Shown here one piece after another: positions 1-6,340 of a stretch of 7,068 nucleotides of DNA. A program made the translations under genes and the position numbers. Source of the DNA: Muribaculaceae bacterium (lineage in GTDB: Bacteria; Bacteroidota; Bacteroidia; Bacteroidales; Muribaculaceae); assembly GCA_029062725.1 (NCBI GenBank), contig JAIDPP010000022.1, forward strand, positions 1-7,068, written 5' to 3'. Below the pieces are notes generated by a model that did no database searches, was not told the origin of the DNA, and saw only the letters and a program-made list of their open reading frames with translations. The number at the start of each line of letters is the position of its first letter. The stretch's first letter is position 1.

Positions 1-34
1 CCTTAATGTAGAGATATGTTGTTTCTTTTTTCTA

Positions 35-1015
35 TTATATCGAGAGGCGTCGGAGAGTTGAGATGAGCTGCTGGTTGATGGGCTTGTCGTTCTTGATTGC
101 TTTTGTGAATGGGACGTTTACAATCTCATCGTTCTTGACTCCGATCATCACGCTTCGCTGGTCGTCGAGGAGGGCGTCGATTGCGGCGGCTCCCATGCGT
201 GATGCAAGGATACGGTCGTGAGCTGTGGGCGAACCGCCACGCTGGAGGTGTCCCAAGATTGATACACGCACGTCGTAGCCTGGGTATTCCTCCTTCACAC
301 GCTGTGCCAGACCCATCGCTCCTCCCGTGATAGGAGATTCGGCGACAAGCACGATGGAGGAGTTCTTCGACTTGCGGAAACCGTTCTGGATAAGTTCTGA
401 AAGCTGATCGACCTGAGTCGAGATCTCCGGGATGATGGCAGCCTCGGCCCCGGCGGCGATGGCTCCGTTGAGGGCAAGGAAGCCGGCGTCGCGGCCCATG
501 ACCTCGATGAAGAAGAGGCGCTCGTGGGAGGTCGCTGTGTCGCGGATCTTGTCCACGCAGTCCATTATAGTGTTGAGGGCCGTGTCGTAACCGATGGTGG
601 TGTCAGTGCCGTAGAGGTCGTTGTCGATTGTGCCGGGGAGACCGATGATGGGGATGTTGAATTCGTTGGCGAAAATGCGCGCGCCCGTGAGGGAGCCGTC
701 ACCGCCGATCACCACGAGGGCGTCGATGCCGTGGCGTTTCATCACATCGTAGGCACACTGGCGACCTTCCGGAGTCTGGAACTCCTTGCAGCGTGCTGTC
801 TTGAGGATCGTACCGCCGCGCTGGATGATGTTGGAGACGTTCTGGGTGGAGAACTCCTCGATTTCATCCGTGATAAGGCCGCGATAGCCACGATATATAC
901 CGAATACTTTGAACCCGGCGAAGATACCGGCGCGCGTCACGGCGCGAATAGCGGCGTTCATTCCGGGAGCGTCGCCTCCCGAGGTAAGTATGCCGACCGA
1001 CTTAATCTGACTCAT
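35..1015 (-). CDS. pfkA: ATP-dependent 6-phosphofructokinase
   Basis: The product (326 aa) phosphorylates fructose 6-phosphate to fructose 1,6-bisphosphate with ATP, the committed step of glycolysis, in the cytosol. Visible motifs are the glycine-rich nucleotide loop [10 protein letters not shown] (11-20), GGDGS (104-108), the catalytic PGTIDND (127-133, base D131), MGR (173-175), and substrate-site R166, R250, H256 and R259 within GHLQRGG. Glycine in GGDGS and in PGTIDND marks the ATP-using type; PPi-dependent enzymes usually carry Asp and Lys there. The length is normal for the bacterial family. I chose the ATG at 1015. A TTG extension to 1048 would begin upstream of the transcription start expected from the promoter at 1046-1077. 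By eye, some E. coli effector-site positions differ (R54 and H215 appear replaced), so allosteric control may not match E. coli. The gene is divergent from ribF. No terminator is visible in the 34 bp beyond the stop. Confidence 0.96.
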   Translation of the reverse strand: MSQIKSVGILTSGGDAPGMNAAIRAVTRAGIFAGFKVFGIYRGYRGLITDEIEEFSTQNVSNIIQRGGTILKTARCKEFQTPEGRQCAYDVMKRHGIDALVVIGGDGSLTGARIFANEFNIPIIGLPGTIDNDLYGTDTTIGYDTALNTIMDCVDKIRDTATSHERLFFIEVMGRDAGFLALNGAIAAGAEAAIIPEISTQVDQLSELIQNGFRKSKNSSIVLVAESPITGGAMGLAQRVKEEYPGYDVRVSILGHLQRGGSPTAHDRILASRMGAAAIDALLDDQRSVMIGVKNDEIVNVPFTKAIKNDKPINQQLISTLRRLSI

Positions 1016-1045
1016 ATATGTTTCTTTTATGTTACTTTCTACTCG

Positions 1046-1077
1046 CAAATATAGCTATTATTTATTAATTTTGCCAA
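1046..1077 (-). promoter_or_regulatory. Bacteroidetes-type promoter of pfkA
   Basis: Read on the minus strand, TTG (1077-1075) is followed after 21 nt by TATATTTG (1053-1046), an exact match to the TAnnTTTG -7 element with an allowed spacing from the -33 TTG. Transcription would start near 1040, leaving a leader of about 25 nt before the pfkA ATG at 1015. The element overlaps the opposing ribF promoter. The call rests on consensus match and position. Confidence 0.75.
1066..1073 (+). promoter_or_regulatory. Putative -7 element of the ribF promoter
   Basis: TAATTTTG matches TAnnTTTG exactly and lies 21 nt before the ribF ATG at 1095, giving a short leader of roughly 15 nt. The -33 region is weaker: TCG at 1043-1045, 20 nt upstream, in place of TTG. 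The element sits inside the spacer of the divergent pfkA promoter, so the two probably cannot be occupied together. Confidence 0.55.
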
Positions 1078-1094
1078 TAAAACAGTATAAACCG

Positions 1095-1985
1095 ATGGAA
1101 AAAACTGCACCGGGAGTTGGGAGGGCCGTGACCGTCGGGACATTCGACGGCGTCCACCGTGGGCACCGGGAGGTGTTGCGCACGCTGCGGGAAGAAGCCG
1201 CCGCGCGCGGACTTGTGCCTTCGGTGGTGACTTTCGACCGTCATCCCCTGGAGATCGTGGCTCCTGAGCGCGCCCCGCGTCTGCTCCAGCTCCCCGAAGA
1301 GCGCGCCGCGATGCTGCGGGAGACGGGAGTGGAGGTTATCGAAGTCGCGTTCACTTCCGAACTTAGCGCCATGACGGCCCGGGAATGGGCCGCGATATTG
1401 CGCGACCATTACGGGATGCGCCTTCTCATCAGCGGTTATGACAACAAATTCGGCAGCGACGGGCGGGCGATGAGTGCCGCCGACTATCTACGTCTCGGAG
1501 AGGAGATGGGATTCGCCGTAGTAACGGCTCCTGAGCTTTCCGGAATCTGCTCCTCGGCTATCCGCAGGGCGGTTGCGGCCGGAGACATGACCCGTGCGGC
1601 GGAGATGATGGGACGGCCCTATTCTCTCTCCGGCAGGGTGGAGGAGGGAAGGCACCTCGGGAGGACAATCGGTTTTCCGACTGCTAATCTCGCTGTCTCG
1701 CCGCGAATACTTCTACCGGCGCCCGGAGTCTATGCCGGCCGGCTTGACGGGATGCCGGCGGTGATCAATATCGGCGACAATCCGACGGTTGGTCAGGGGA
1801 ACCCTATCACGGTGGAGGCACATGCGATCGGTTTCAGCGGCGACCTTTACGGGCGCGACCTCCGGCTTGAATTCAGCGAAAGAATCCGCGGCGAGCGGAA
1901 GTTCGGAAGTCTCGAGCAACTCAAGGAGCAGATAGGGAAAGATATTTTATTTGCCCGAGAGAAAAATAATAGTTATATTTGCTGA
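1095..1985 (+). CDS. ribF: Bifunctional riboflavin kinase / FMN adenylyltransferase
   Basis: The product (296 aa) converts riboflavin to FMN and then FMN to FAD. The N-terminal adenylyltransferase domain shows VGTFDGVHRGH (14-24, the HxGH-type nucleotide motif), VTFDRHP, GYDNKFG, and the SSAIRR segment (153-158). The C-terminal flavokinase domain shows GRTIGFPTAN (ending at 198), NIGDNPT (225-231), VEAHAIGFSGDLYG with probable catalytic E241, and the closing KFGSLEQLKEQI. Length and domain order are typical. I chose the ATG at 1095: the family starts close before this motif, and an upstream ATG at 1029 would precede the probable promoter and add a low-quality leader peptide. The last codons (residues about NNSYIC) overlap the promoter for upp. 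ribH, which acts earlier in flavin synthesis, lies at the other end of the window. Confidence 0.95.
   Translation: MEKTAPGVGRAVTVGTFDGVHRGHREVLRTLREEAAARGLVPSVVTFDRHPLEIVAPERAPRLLQLPEERAAMLRETGVEVIEVAFTSELSAMTAREWAAILRDHYGMRLLISGYDNKFGSDGRAMSAADYLRLGEEMGFAVVTAPELSGICSSAIRRAVAAGDMTRAAEMMGRPYSLSGRVEEGRHLGRTIGFPTANLAVSPRILLPAPGVYAGRLDGMPAVINIGDNPTVGQGNPITVEAHAIGFSGDLYGRDLRLEFSERIRGERKFGSLEQLKEQIGKDILFAREKNNSYIC
1950..1981 (+). promoter_or_regulatory. Bacteroidetes-type promoter of upp
   Basis: TTTG (1950-1953) is followed after 20 nt by TATATTTG (1974-1981), a full match to the -33/-7 consensus. Transcription would start near 1987, about 17 nt before the upp ATG. It lies within the end of the ribF coding sequence, so upp and the genes behind it can be expressed independently of ribF. 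Its -7 region and flank are nearly identical to those of the pfkA promoter. Confidence 0.75.
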
Positions 1986-2003
1986 AATAAAGATAAGAAT
2001 ACC

Positions 2004-2672
2004 ATGAACGGAATAGAAGTAATCAATTTTGCGGAGACTCCGAGTATCATCAACCGATATATGATGGAGCTGCGTGACGTTGGGATTCAGAAGGATCCGC
2101 TGCGCTTCCGCGCCAACCTCGGACGTATCGGGGAGCTGATGGCTTACGAAATATCCAAACGCCTCAACTATAAGGAAACGGAGGTTCAGACCCCGTTGGG
2201 GAAGGCCGTATGCCGCGAGCCTGCCGATCAGTTGGTGCTGGCTACGATCATGCGCGCCGGACTGCCGTTCCACCACGGATTCCTCAGCTGCTTCGACCGG
2301 GCTGAGAACGCCTTCGTCAGCGCCTACCGCAAATACCGCGAGAAAGGGGGCGACGACTTCGACGTGCTGATAGAATATTTAGCCTCACCCTCTATAGAAG
2401 GGAAGACCCTGCTGCTTGTAGATCCGATGCTTGCCACGGGCAGTTCCATGGAACTCGCTTACCGCGCTCTGCTCACCAAAGGGGAGCCGGCGAAGATACA
2501 TGTGGCCTCGGTGATAGCCTCACGGCAGAGCGTGGAATATGTCTGCGACCGTTTCCCTGCCGAAAAGACCACGGTATGGTGTGCCGACATCGACCCGGAA
2601 ATCAACGCCCACAGCTATATAGTGCCCGGACTGGGCGATGCTGGCGATCTCGCTTTCGGGGAGAAACTCTGA
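2004..2672 (+). CDS. upp: Uracil phosphoribosyltransferase
   Basis: The product (222 aa) makes UMP and pyrophosphate from uracil and PRPP, the main uracil salvage reaction, in the cytosol. Diagnostic segments are the PRPP loop VDPMLATGSS (139-148, with the acidic D140) and the uracil-binding C-terminus YIVPGLGDAGDLAFG (205-219). MRAGLP in the first half is also typical. It is slightly longer than the ~208-aa E. coli enzyme because of short insertions. The ATG at 2004 is the only sensible start, 18 bp after the ribF stop, with an A-rich leader and no clear Shine-Dalgarno. It has its own promoter. The next gene, recF, begins 46 bp downstream with no terminator between them, so read-through is expected. 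Confidence 0.96.
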   Translation: MNGIEVINFAETPSIINRYMMELRDVGIQKDPLRFRANLGRIGELMAYEISKRLNYKETEVQTPLGKAVCREPADQLVLATIMRAGLPFHHGFLSCFDRAENAFVSAYRKYREKGGDDFDVLIEYLASPSIEGKTLLLVDPMLATGSSMELAYRALLTKGEPAKIHVASVIASRQSVEYVCDRFPAEKTTVWCADIDPEINAHSYIVPGLGDAGDLAFGEKL

Positions 2673-2718
2673 CTTTATTTATAGGAGCCGTTACGGCCAG
2701 CGGTAATATTCCGGACAA

Positions 2719-3816
2719 ATGCTGATAGAGAAGATAGAAATAATGAATTTCAAGAATATCCCGGAGGCGAGGCTCGAGTTCTCGCCCGGGGTGAATTGTC
2801 TTCTCGGCATGAACGGTATGGGTAAGAGTAATCTCCTGGAGGCGGTATGGTTTCTTAGCATGGCTCGCCCGATGCATACCCTTCCGGAACCCTCGCTTAT
2901 CCGCCACGGCGAGGATATGCTGATGGTGAAGGGGGATTACACGGCCGACAGCGGCTCCCGTGAGACGGTTAGCTGCGGGATAGTGCGCGGCAAGGGTAAG
3001 ACCCTGAAACGCAACGGGAAGGAATATTCACGCATTTCAGAACATATCGGCAAGTTTCCGATCGTTTCGGTGCTACCCTCCGACAGTGAGATCGTGAGTG
3101 GAAGCGGCGAGAACCGCCGCCGTCTTGTGGATATGGTGATCTCACAGGCTGATCCGCTCTATCTGGCCCATCTGATAAAATATAACCGGGCGCTGGAATC
3201 GCGCAACCGTATGCTGCGTGCCGGAATCCGCGACTCGCTTCTCTACGAATCCGTCGAGAGCGGTCTCTGCGAGGCCGCCCGGCAGATAAACGCCGCGCGC
3301 CGTCGCTGGACCGAGGAGTTGCGTCCCGTCTTCGAACGCTATTACAGCATGATATCGGGTGATGCGGAACGCGCCTCGATAAAATATAAAAGTGCCCTCA
3401 ACGATGCCGACCCCAAAGAGATACTTGATTCCCTGCGCACGAAAGATATCGTGTTGGGTTATACCTCCCAGGGAGTTCACCGCGATGACCTCTCAACCGG
3501 TCTTGGCGACTACAGCATGCGGCGTCTCGGAAGCCAGGGACAGGTGAAGAGCTTCACTATCGCCCTTAAATTCGCGGTCTTCGACTATCTGCGGCGCACC
3601 GGCGGGATGACTCCAATCCTCCTTCTTGACGACATCTTCGACAAGCTCGATTCGAGCCGTGTCGGGAGGATAATGGAGGTGGTCAGCGGCGGAGGGGAGT
3701 TCGGTCAGATCTTCATCACCGACACCAACCGCGAACACCTTGACGAGACCATCTCCTCGATACGCTCTGAGAGCCGGCTTTTTGAAGTGAAGGATGGAGG
3801 CTTCAGCTGCCTATGA
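2719..3816 (+). CDS. recF: DNA replication and repair protein RecF
   Basis: RecF (365 aa) is an SMC-like ATPase that, with RecO and RecR, helps load RecA at gapped DNA. The sequence has Walker A GMNGMGKS (30-37), the RecF-typical ENRRRLVDM (131-139), GVHRDDL (252-258), the ABC signature GSQGQ (271-275), Walker B ILLLDD ending at D304-D305, and D-loop DKLD (308-311). Walker A ends in KS where many RecF proteins have KT, which is still functional in P-loops. The length is typical. The ATG at 2719 has no close Shine-Dalgarno; AGGAG lies about 30 nt upstream. Its stop overlaps the start of the DUF721 gene by ATGA, which implies coupled translation. It is not next to dnaN or gyrB here. Confidence 0.96.
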   Translation: MLIEKIEIMNFKNIPEARLEFSPGVNCLLGMNGMGKSNLLEAVWFLSMARPMHTLPEPSLIRHGEDMLMVKGDYTADSGSRETVSCGIVRGKGKTLKRNGKEYSRISEHIGKFPIVSVLPSDSEIVSGSGENRRRLVDMVISQADPLYLAHLIKYNRALESRNRMLRAGIRDSLLYESVESGLCEAARQINAARRRWTEELRPVFERYYSMISGDAERASIKYKSALNDADPKEILDSLRTKDIVLGYTSQGVHRDDLSTGLGDYSMRRLGSQGQVKSFTIALKFAVFDYLRRTGGMTPILLLDDIFDKLDSSRVGRIMEVVSGGGEFGQIFITDTNREHLDETISSIRSESRLFEVKDGGFSCL

Positions 3817-4103
3817 AAAGGATAGAACCGGAATCTATAGGAGATGTGTTACGGCTGACCATTCAGGAGAGCGGCATGGCCGGAAGGCTCGACGAGGTTA
3901 AGGCCATCGAGATGTGGCCGGTGCTCGTCGGGGAGCGGCTCGCGCGGCTCACTTCACGCCCGCGGGTAAGCTGCGGCATAATGGTTGTGGATGTGTGGAG
4001 CGCACCTTTGCGGCAGGAGCTGAACATGAACCGTTCGACACTAATCTCCCTCATCAATTCCCGGCTCGGGAAGGAGGTGATAAAAGGGATAAGGTTCAGA
4101 TGA
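3813..4103 (+). CDS. DUF721 / DciA-like protein
   Basis: This 96-aa protein fits DUF721, the family that includes DciA, a loader or partner of the replicative helicase DnaB in bacteria lacking DnaC/DnaI. The pattern is W35-P-x-L-V-G (35-40), then a short beta/alpha core with MVVDVWSAPLRQELNM, and a C-terminal IKGIRFR strand. This covers the small KH-like core; there is no long disordered tail, unlike some DciA proteins. The function is inferred from the family. The start overlaps the recF stop (ATGA, 3813-3816). Its own stop overlaps the start of a 25-codon ORF (ATGA, 4100-4103). The recF-DUF721 pairing is a familiar Bacteroidetes arrangement and supports a role in DNA replication or repair. 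The call is sure for the family and moderate for helicase loading. Confidence 0.85.
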   Translation: MKRIEPESIGDVLRLTIQESGMAGRLDEVKAIEMWPVLVGERLARLTSRPRVSCGIMVVDVWSAPLRQELNMNRSTLISLINSRLGKEVIKGIRFR

Positions 4104-4177
4104 GAAAGTATAACCCGTCGCTACGGGAAATAATAAAACAAAAGGAAAGAAGGGGAAAAGAAAACAAAAGAATATGA
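4100..4177 (+). CDS. Putative 25-aa basic small protein or coupling ORF
   Basis: An ATG at 4100 overlaps the stop of the DUF721 gene (ATGA), and the ORF stops at 4175-4177, again overlapping the thioesterase ATG (ATGA, 4174-4177). The peptide begins MRKYNPSLREIIKQ and continues as a strongly basic, hydrophilic tail rich in K, R and E, with no membrane segment. It bridges exactly the 70 bp between two genes that would otherwise lack a coupled junction. It may encode a real small protein, or it may serve mainly to carry ribosomes to the thioesterase start. I know of no family. The purine-rich second half also supplies the only plausible ribosome-binding region for the thioesterase. Conservation of the reading frame is untested. 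Confidence 0.45.
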   Translation: MRKYNPSLREIIKQKERRGKENKRI

Positions 4178-4602
4178 ATCCAGACAGACTGCCCGATCCG
4201 GGCTTATTCAAGCATAGCTGCGACCTGCAGATACGATTCAGCGATGTCGATGTTCTCGGCCATGTAAACAATACGGTTTATATGACATTCTACGATACCG
4301 GGAAGGCCCATTTCTTCAGCGATATCCTCGGAAGGGAGATAGACTGGAAGCATGTGGAATGTGTGATAGCCAATATTGACTGCGCTTTTCTCGCGCCTAT
4401 CTATTTCCGCGACGACATCGAGGTTCTAACCCGTTGCGAGAGTATCGGGGATAAGAGTTTCAAACTTCTTCAGGTGATACGCGAGAAGCGGAGCGGACTG
4501 CTCAAATCGGCCTGCGAGACTGTGATGGTCGCATTCGACGCCGGCGAGGGGAAGGCAATGGAGCTTCCGGATGTGTGGAGAAAGGCTCTTGAGAATTCAT
4601 AA
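4174..4602 (+). CDS. Acyl-CoA thioesterase, 4HBT hotdog family (YbgC/FadM-like)
   Basis: This 142-aa protein is a single hotdog-fold domain of the 4-hydroxybenzoyl-CoA thioesterase type, which hydrolyses acyl-CoA thioesters in the cytosol. The hallmark is RFSDVDVLGHVNNTVYMTFYD (21-41): the Asp of DVD (D24 or D26) is the probable catalytic residue, and GHVNN starts the central helix. Length matches YbgC/FadM relatives. The acyl substrate cannot be told from sequence. The start at 4174 overlaps the stop of the preceding 25-codon ORF, and a purine-rich stretch (4141-4172) lies just upstream. The last codons (ENS, stop) fall within the first copy of a 15-bp direct repeat. The neighbours (DNA repair, Kdo synthesis) do not point to a pathway. 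Confidence 0.9.
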   Translation: MNPDRLPDPGLFKHSCDLQIRFSDVDVLGHVNNTVYMTFYDTGKAHFFSDILGREIDWKHVECVIANIDCAFLAPIYFRDDIEVLTRCESIGDKSFKLLQVIREKRSGLLKSACETVMVAFDAGEGKAMELPDVWRKALENS

Positions 4603-4646
4603 TGCGTAGCAGGCATTTCCGAATTCATCATAATTCATAATGCGTA
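4594..4646 (+). repeat. Two direct copies of a 15-bp AT-rich repeat
   Basis: AATTCATAATGCGTA occurs at 4594-4608 and again at 4632-4646, offset by 38 bp, with an extra GAATTCAT at 4621-4628 between them. Each copy contains TAATG. In the first, TAA is the thioesterase stop. In the second, ATG (4640) is the first possible start of the isomerase. The interval between them reads as a 12-codon ORF from 4602 to 4640. A local duplication of the gene junction would explain this. Confidence 0.8.
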
Positions 4647-5284
4647 ATCATAATATGGAGACAAGCGAAGTAAAGGGGATAATGGAGGAGATATTGCGGA
4701 AGGAAGCCGAAGCGGTGCTCAACATTCCGGTCAGCGACGGCTACGGCAAGGCCGTGGAGCTGATTGTTGACCGCGTCAACCGCCGCGGAGGTAAGCTGAT
4801 CACTTCAGGAATGGGGAAAGCCGGTCAGATCGCTATGAATATCGCCACAACGTTCTGCTCCACGGGCACTCCGGCCGTATTCCTCCACCCATCCGAGGCG
4901 CAGCATGGTGACCTGGGCGTTCTTCAGCATAATGACCTGATGCTGCTGCTGAGCAATTCAGGAAAAACAAGGGAGATCGTGGAACTCGTGGAACTTGCCC
5001 GCGCATTGAACCCCTCCATTCCGATTATTGTTATAACCGGAAACGGGGATTCCCTTCTCGCGCAGACCGGTGACGTGACCCTCCTTACGGGCGGGGCGCC
5101 GGAGGTGTGTCCGCTGGGGATGACCCCGACCACTTCCACCACCATGATGACGGTCATGGGGGATGTGCTGGTGGTGGCCGTAATGAAGGCTATCGGCTTT
5201 ACACGCGAGGAATATGCGCTGCGGCATCATGGCGGCTATCTTGGATGTAAGGCCGCAGGACGTGTGGAGAAGGAGATTTATTGA
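4640..5284 (+). CDS. kdsD: Single-domain arabinose-5-phosphate isomerase (KdsD/KpsF family)
   Basis: This SIS-domain isomerase (214 aa) is expected to interconvert ribulose 5-phosphate and arabinose 5-phosphate, the first step to Kdo for lipopolysaccharide or capsule. Residues aligning with E. coli KdsD K59, H88, E111 and H193 are all present: K60 in SGMGKAG, H89 in SEAQHGD, E112 in SNSGKTREI and H196 in LRHHGG. CPLGMTPTTSTT is also diagnostic. E. coli KdsD (~328 aa) carries two C-terminal CBS domains. This protein ends right after the SIS domain, like the single-domain enzyme known from Bacteroides fragilis. Two starts are possible: 4640 (in the repeat, TAATG overlap with a 12-codon ORF) and 4655 (MET..., 209 aa, closer to where relatives begin). 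Neither has a clear Shine-Dalgarno. The enzyme class is well supported; the start is uncertain. Confidence 0.9.
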   Translation: MRNHNMETSEVKGIMEEILRKEAEAVLNIPVSDGYGKAVELIVDRVNRRGGKLITSGMGKAGQIAMNIATTFCSTGTPAVFLHPSEAQHGDLGVLQHNDLMLLLSNSGKTREIVELVELARALNPSIPIIVITGNGDSLLAQTGDVTLLTGGAPEVCPLGMTPTTSTTMMTVMGDVLVVAVMKAIGFTREEYALRHHGGYLGCKAAGRVEKEIY

Positions 5285-5317
5285 AATTATTGTAGGGATG
5301 ACGGGATGATGTAAGAA

Positions 5318-6340
5318 ATGATTATGGAAAATATGACAATTATAGATATCCCTGTAGATTTCAGCAAAGTAGCTAAGGATTCCAGGGATGGGGAGATAAT
5401 CAGGGAAGTGATGGGCTGCCGCGCCACGGCGCGCGAGCTGCGCAAGGAGGAACGAGACATCGACGCTCTTGAACGCATCGTGGAGGGTCTTCGTCTGATG
5501 AGGGAATACAGCGAGTTTGAGAGCGTGGAGTTCCGTGCTCTTCTCGTCATGCTTCTTTTCGATCTGAGCGAGGTGCATTTCGCCCTTAAGGATTACCGCC
5601 AGAGCGAGAAGGAGCTCGAGGTGCTTTTCCGGGTCCTTGAAGGACTGATAAAGGAGGATGCGGAGCGTTTCGGCAAATATCATGTGCTTGCTATGGAGCT
5701 TTCCACACGTATCCTGCGCAGCCGCAAGAAGACCCTCGACCTTCTGGTGAAGCAGCAGCTTAACGCCGAAGCATTGACTGATAAGGTGAATGCCGGGGTA
5801 TTGGCGGCTACCGACAAGCTTGTGGATTCGCTCCGAAATGTCGGTGAGCTCCTCGCCTCTACCGGCGATTACCGCGGGGCGATGAAATTCTACACCGAAG
5901 CGATACGCATCTCCAAGAAACGTGCAGGCAAGGTTAACCGCAAAGAGGTGAAGATGACCGTTGAGATGGCGAAGATAATGATGCGCGTCCGCAACATGCG
6001 TCCGCGTGCGAAACGCCTTCTGAGTGCCATCCTTCCCCATGCGATAGCTTTGGAGACTATTGAACTCGAGGAGGATATCCTTGCCCTCATCCAGATGATC
6101 GACGATGACTTCGAGCATGAGACCGGCTGGAAGACCTTCTTCCACAAGATCCAAAAAGGTGTGAAAGGTCTGACCAAGAAGAAAAAGGAGAAATCTTCCG
6201 AAGATTCGGAGGAGGATACCGAGACTGCGGAGGTCGAAGATCAGGAAGTGTCAGAGAATACACCGGGAGAGACTTCTGAAGAGGCGGAATCCGATAAGAG
6301 TGGGAAGAAAAAGAAGGATAAAAATAGAAAGAAGAGATGA
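5318..6340 (+). CDS. TPR-like helical protein with charged low-complexity tail, function unknown
   Basis: I do not recognise this 340-aa protein. It is predicted largely helical and cytosolic: there is no signal peptide or membrane segment. Two segments resemble tetratricopeptide repeats, about 72-108 (ending in KDYRQSEKELEVLF) and about 168-204 (LASTGDYRGAMKFYTEAIRI), suggesting a protein-binding scaffold. Residues 287-340 form a disordered tail with a lysine cluster, an acidic Glu/Asp/Ser/Thr middle and a second lysine/arginine cluster at the end. In-frame ATGs at 5318, 5324 and 5333 are all possible starts; I took the first. The gene begins 33 bp after the isomerase stop and overlaps ribH by ATGA. 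Its lysine-rich 3' end provides the purine-rich sequence before the ribH start. The context does not define its role. Confidence 0.75.
   Translation: MIMENMTIIDIPVDFSKVAKDSRDGEIIREVMGCRATARELRKEERDIDALERIVEGLRLMREYSEFESVEFRALLVMLLFDLSEVHFALKDYRQSEKELEVLFRVLEGLIKEDAERFGKYHVLAMELSTRILRSRKKTLDLLVKQQLNAEALTDKVNAGVLAATDKLVDSLRNVGELLASTGDYRGAMKFYTEAIRISKKRAGKVNRKEVKMTVEMAKIMMRVRNMRPRAKRLLSAILPHAIALETIELEEDILALIQMIDDDFEHETGWKTFFHKIQKGVKGLTKKKKEKSSEDSEEDTETAEVEDQEVSENTPGETSEEAESDKSGKKKKDKNRKKR

Noticed and set aside
524..1054. A 176-codon open frame on the plus strand opposite pfkA
   Set aside because: pfkA on the other strand has every active-site motif. This frame has none and no promoter of its own.
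1029..1094. N-terminal extension of RibF to an upstream ATG
   Set aside because: It would begin before the probable transcription start and covers both divergent promoters; the family begins near the ATG at 1095.
2687..2697. GCCG-TTA-CGGC inverted repeat between upp and recF as a terminator
   Set aside because: The stem is only 4 bp with a 3-nt loop and no following T tract.
4958..6154. A 398-codon open frame on the minus strand antisense to the isomerase and TPR-like genes
   Set aside because: It runs across two plus-strand genes, one of which has unmistakable catalytic motifs. Its translation is histidine- and arginine-rich without family features, typical of an antisense shadow.
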